DNA of 5,263 bases from Desulfovibrionaceae bacterium UBA6814. GTDB taxonomy: Bacteria; Desulfobacterota; Desulfovibrionia; Desulfovibrionales; Desulfovibrionaceae. This document shows positions 5,057 to 5,263 of the stretch, piece by piece. The DNA is taken from NCBI GenBank assembly GCA_002452635.1, contig DKEU01000188.1, forward strand, positions 1 through 5,263, given 5' to 3'. Below the pieces are notes generated by a model. The model made no database searches and was not told where the DNA came from. It worked only from the letters and a program-made list of their open reading frames with translations. Within the stretch, counting starts at the first letter, position 1, and each line of letters opens with the position of its first letter. Made by a program: the position numbers and the translations under genes.

Positions 5057-5263
5057 CTAACAGATGCCCTTCATGCTCACCGCCAACCCCCCCTGGGCCG
5101 TCTCCTTGTAGCGCTTGTCCATGTGCTTGCCGGTGGCGGCCATGGCGGAGAGGGCGGCGTCGAAGTCCACCTTGTGGCGGGAGGGTATTTCCGCGGCGGC
5201 GATGAGGTAGGCGTTGTAGGCCTTGACCGCGCCCATGGCGTTGCGTTCGATGCAGGGAATCTG
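5057..5263 (-). CDS. sdaA: L-serine ammonia-lyase, iron-sulfur type, C-terminal part (partial)
   Basis: Only the last 68 residues and the TAG (5057-5059) are inside the window; the gene continues beyond the right edge. The enzyme deaminates L-serine to pyruvate and ammonia using a [4Fe-4S] cluster in the cytosol. The segment starts QIPCIERNAMGAVKAYNAY, matching the family's PCIERN block, whose Cys is a cluster ligand. It then has MAATGKHMDKRYKETAQGGL (41-60 of the fragment), the usual near-terminal block. The chain ends in SMKGIC. A Cys at or next to the C-terminus is expected: in the Legionella enzyme it folds back as the fourth iron ligand. Whether the full protein is a single-chain or alpha-subunit form cannot be told from this fragment. 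Neighbours give no further clue to pathway context. Confidence 0.92.
   Translation of the reverse strand, partial: QIPCIERNAMGAVKAYNAYLIAAAEIPSRHKVDFDAALSAMAATGKHMDKRYKETAQGGLAVSMKGIC

Noticed and set aside
4967..5263. Plus-strand frame from ATG 4967 open to the window edge, with AGCAGGG just before it
   Set aside because: It is antisense to the clearly recognisable sdaA C-terminus and its product is Gly/His/Val-rich low complexity.

Overview
This is a GC-rich bacterial chromosomal segment. All supported genes lie on the minus strand, so they are read from the right end of the window to the left. The dense GC-biased coding, four-part RecQ helicase, single-chain-type iron-sulfur L-serine dehydratase tail and Cys-rich small protein would fit a Desulfovibrionales-like (former Deltaproteobacteria) genome. 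That placement is an impression from protein style; no marker gene in the window settles it.

Layout in transcription order. (1) 5057-5263: the last 68 codons of an iron-sulfur L-serine ammonia-lyase (sdaA), cut by the window edge. (2) 4819-5056: a 238-bp spacer. It is C-rich on the sdaA transcript just after the stop, then strongly AT-rich. It holds two perfect or near-perfect dyads and a tandem sigma70-type promoter. (3) 4438-4818: a small orphan multi-pass membrane protein of unknown function, with relaxed codon use unlike its neighbours. (4) 2460-4367: a complete recQ helicase gene with helicase, zinc/RQC and HRDC parts. (5) 1719-2384: a short cytosolic GT-A type glycosyltransferase, 75 bp after recQ and followed by a likely intrinsic terminator. 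(6) 1312-1614: a 100-residue Cys-rich zinc-ribbon-like protein with a clear intrinsic terminator (1261-1291). (7) 732-1127 and 31-735: a gamma-glutamylcyclotransferase-fold protein overlapping by 4 bp with a YgjP/DUF45-type metallopeptidase, evidently a translationally coupled pair.

The genes do not form one pathway. They look like four or five short transcription units: sdaA; the membrane protein; recQ and perhaps the glycosyltransferase; the zinc-ribbon gene; and the cyclotransferase-peptidase pair. No tRNA, rRNA, CRISPR array, insertion sequence or phage gene was seen.

I did not find a convincing new biological system. The observations most worth a second look are a putative G-quadruplex in the first codons of recQ, whose product is a G4-unwinding helicase, the coupled cyclotransferase-peptidase pair, and the AT-rich island carrying the orphan membrane gene with its structured upstream region.
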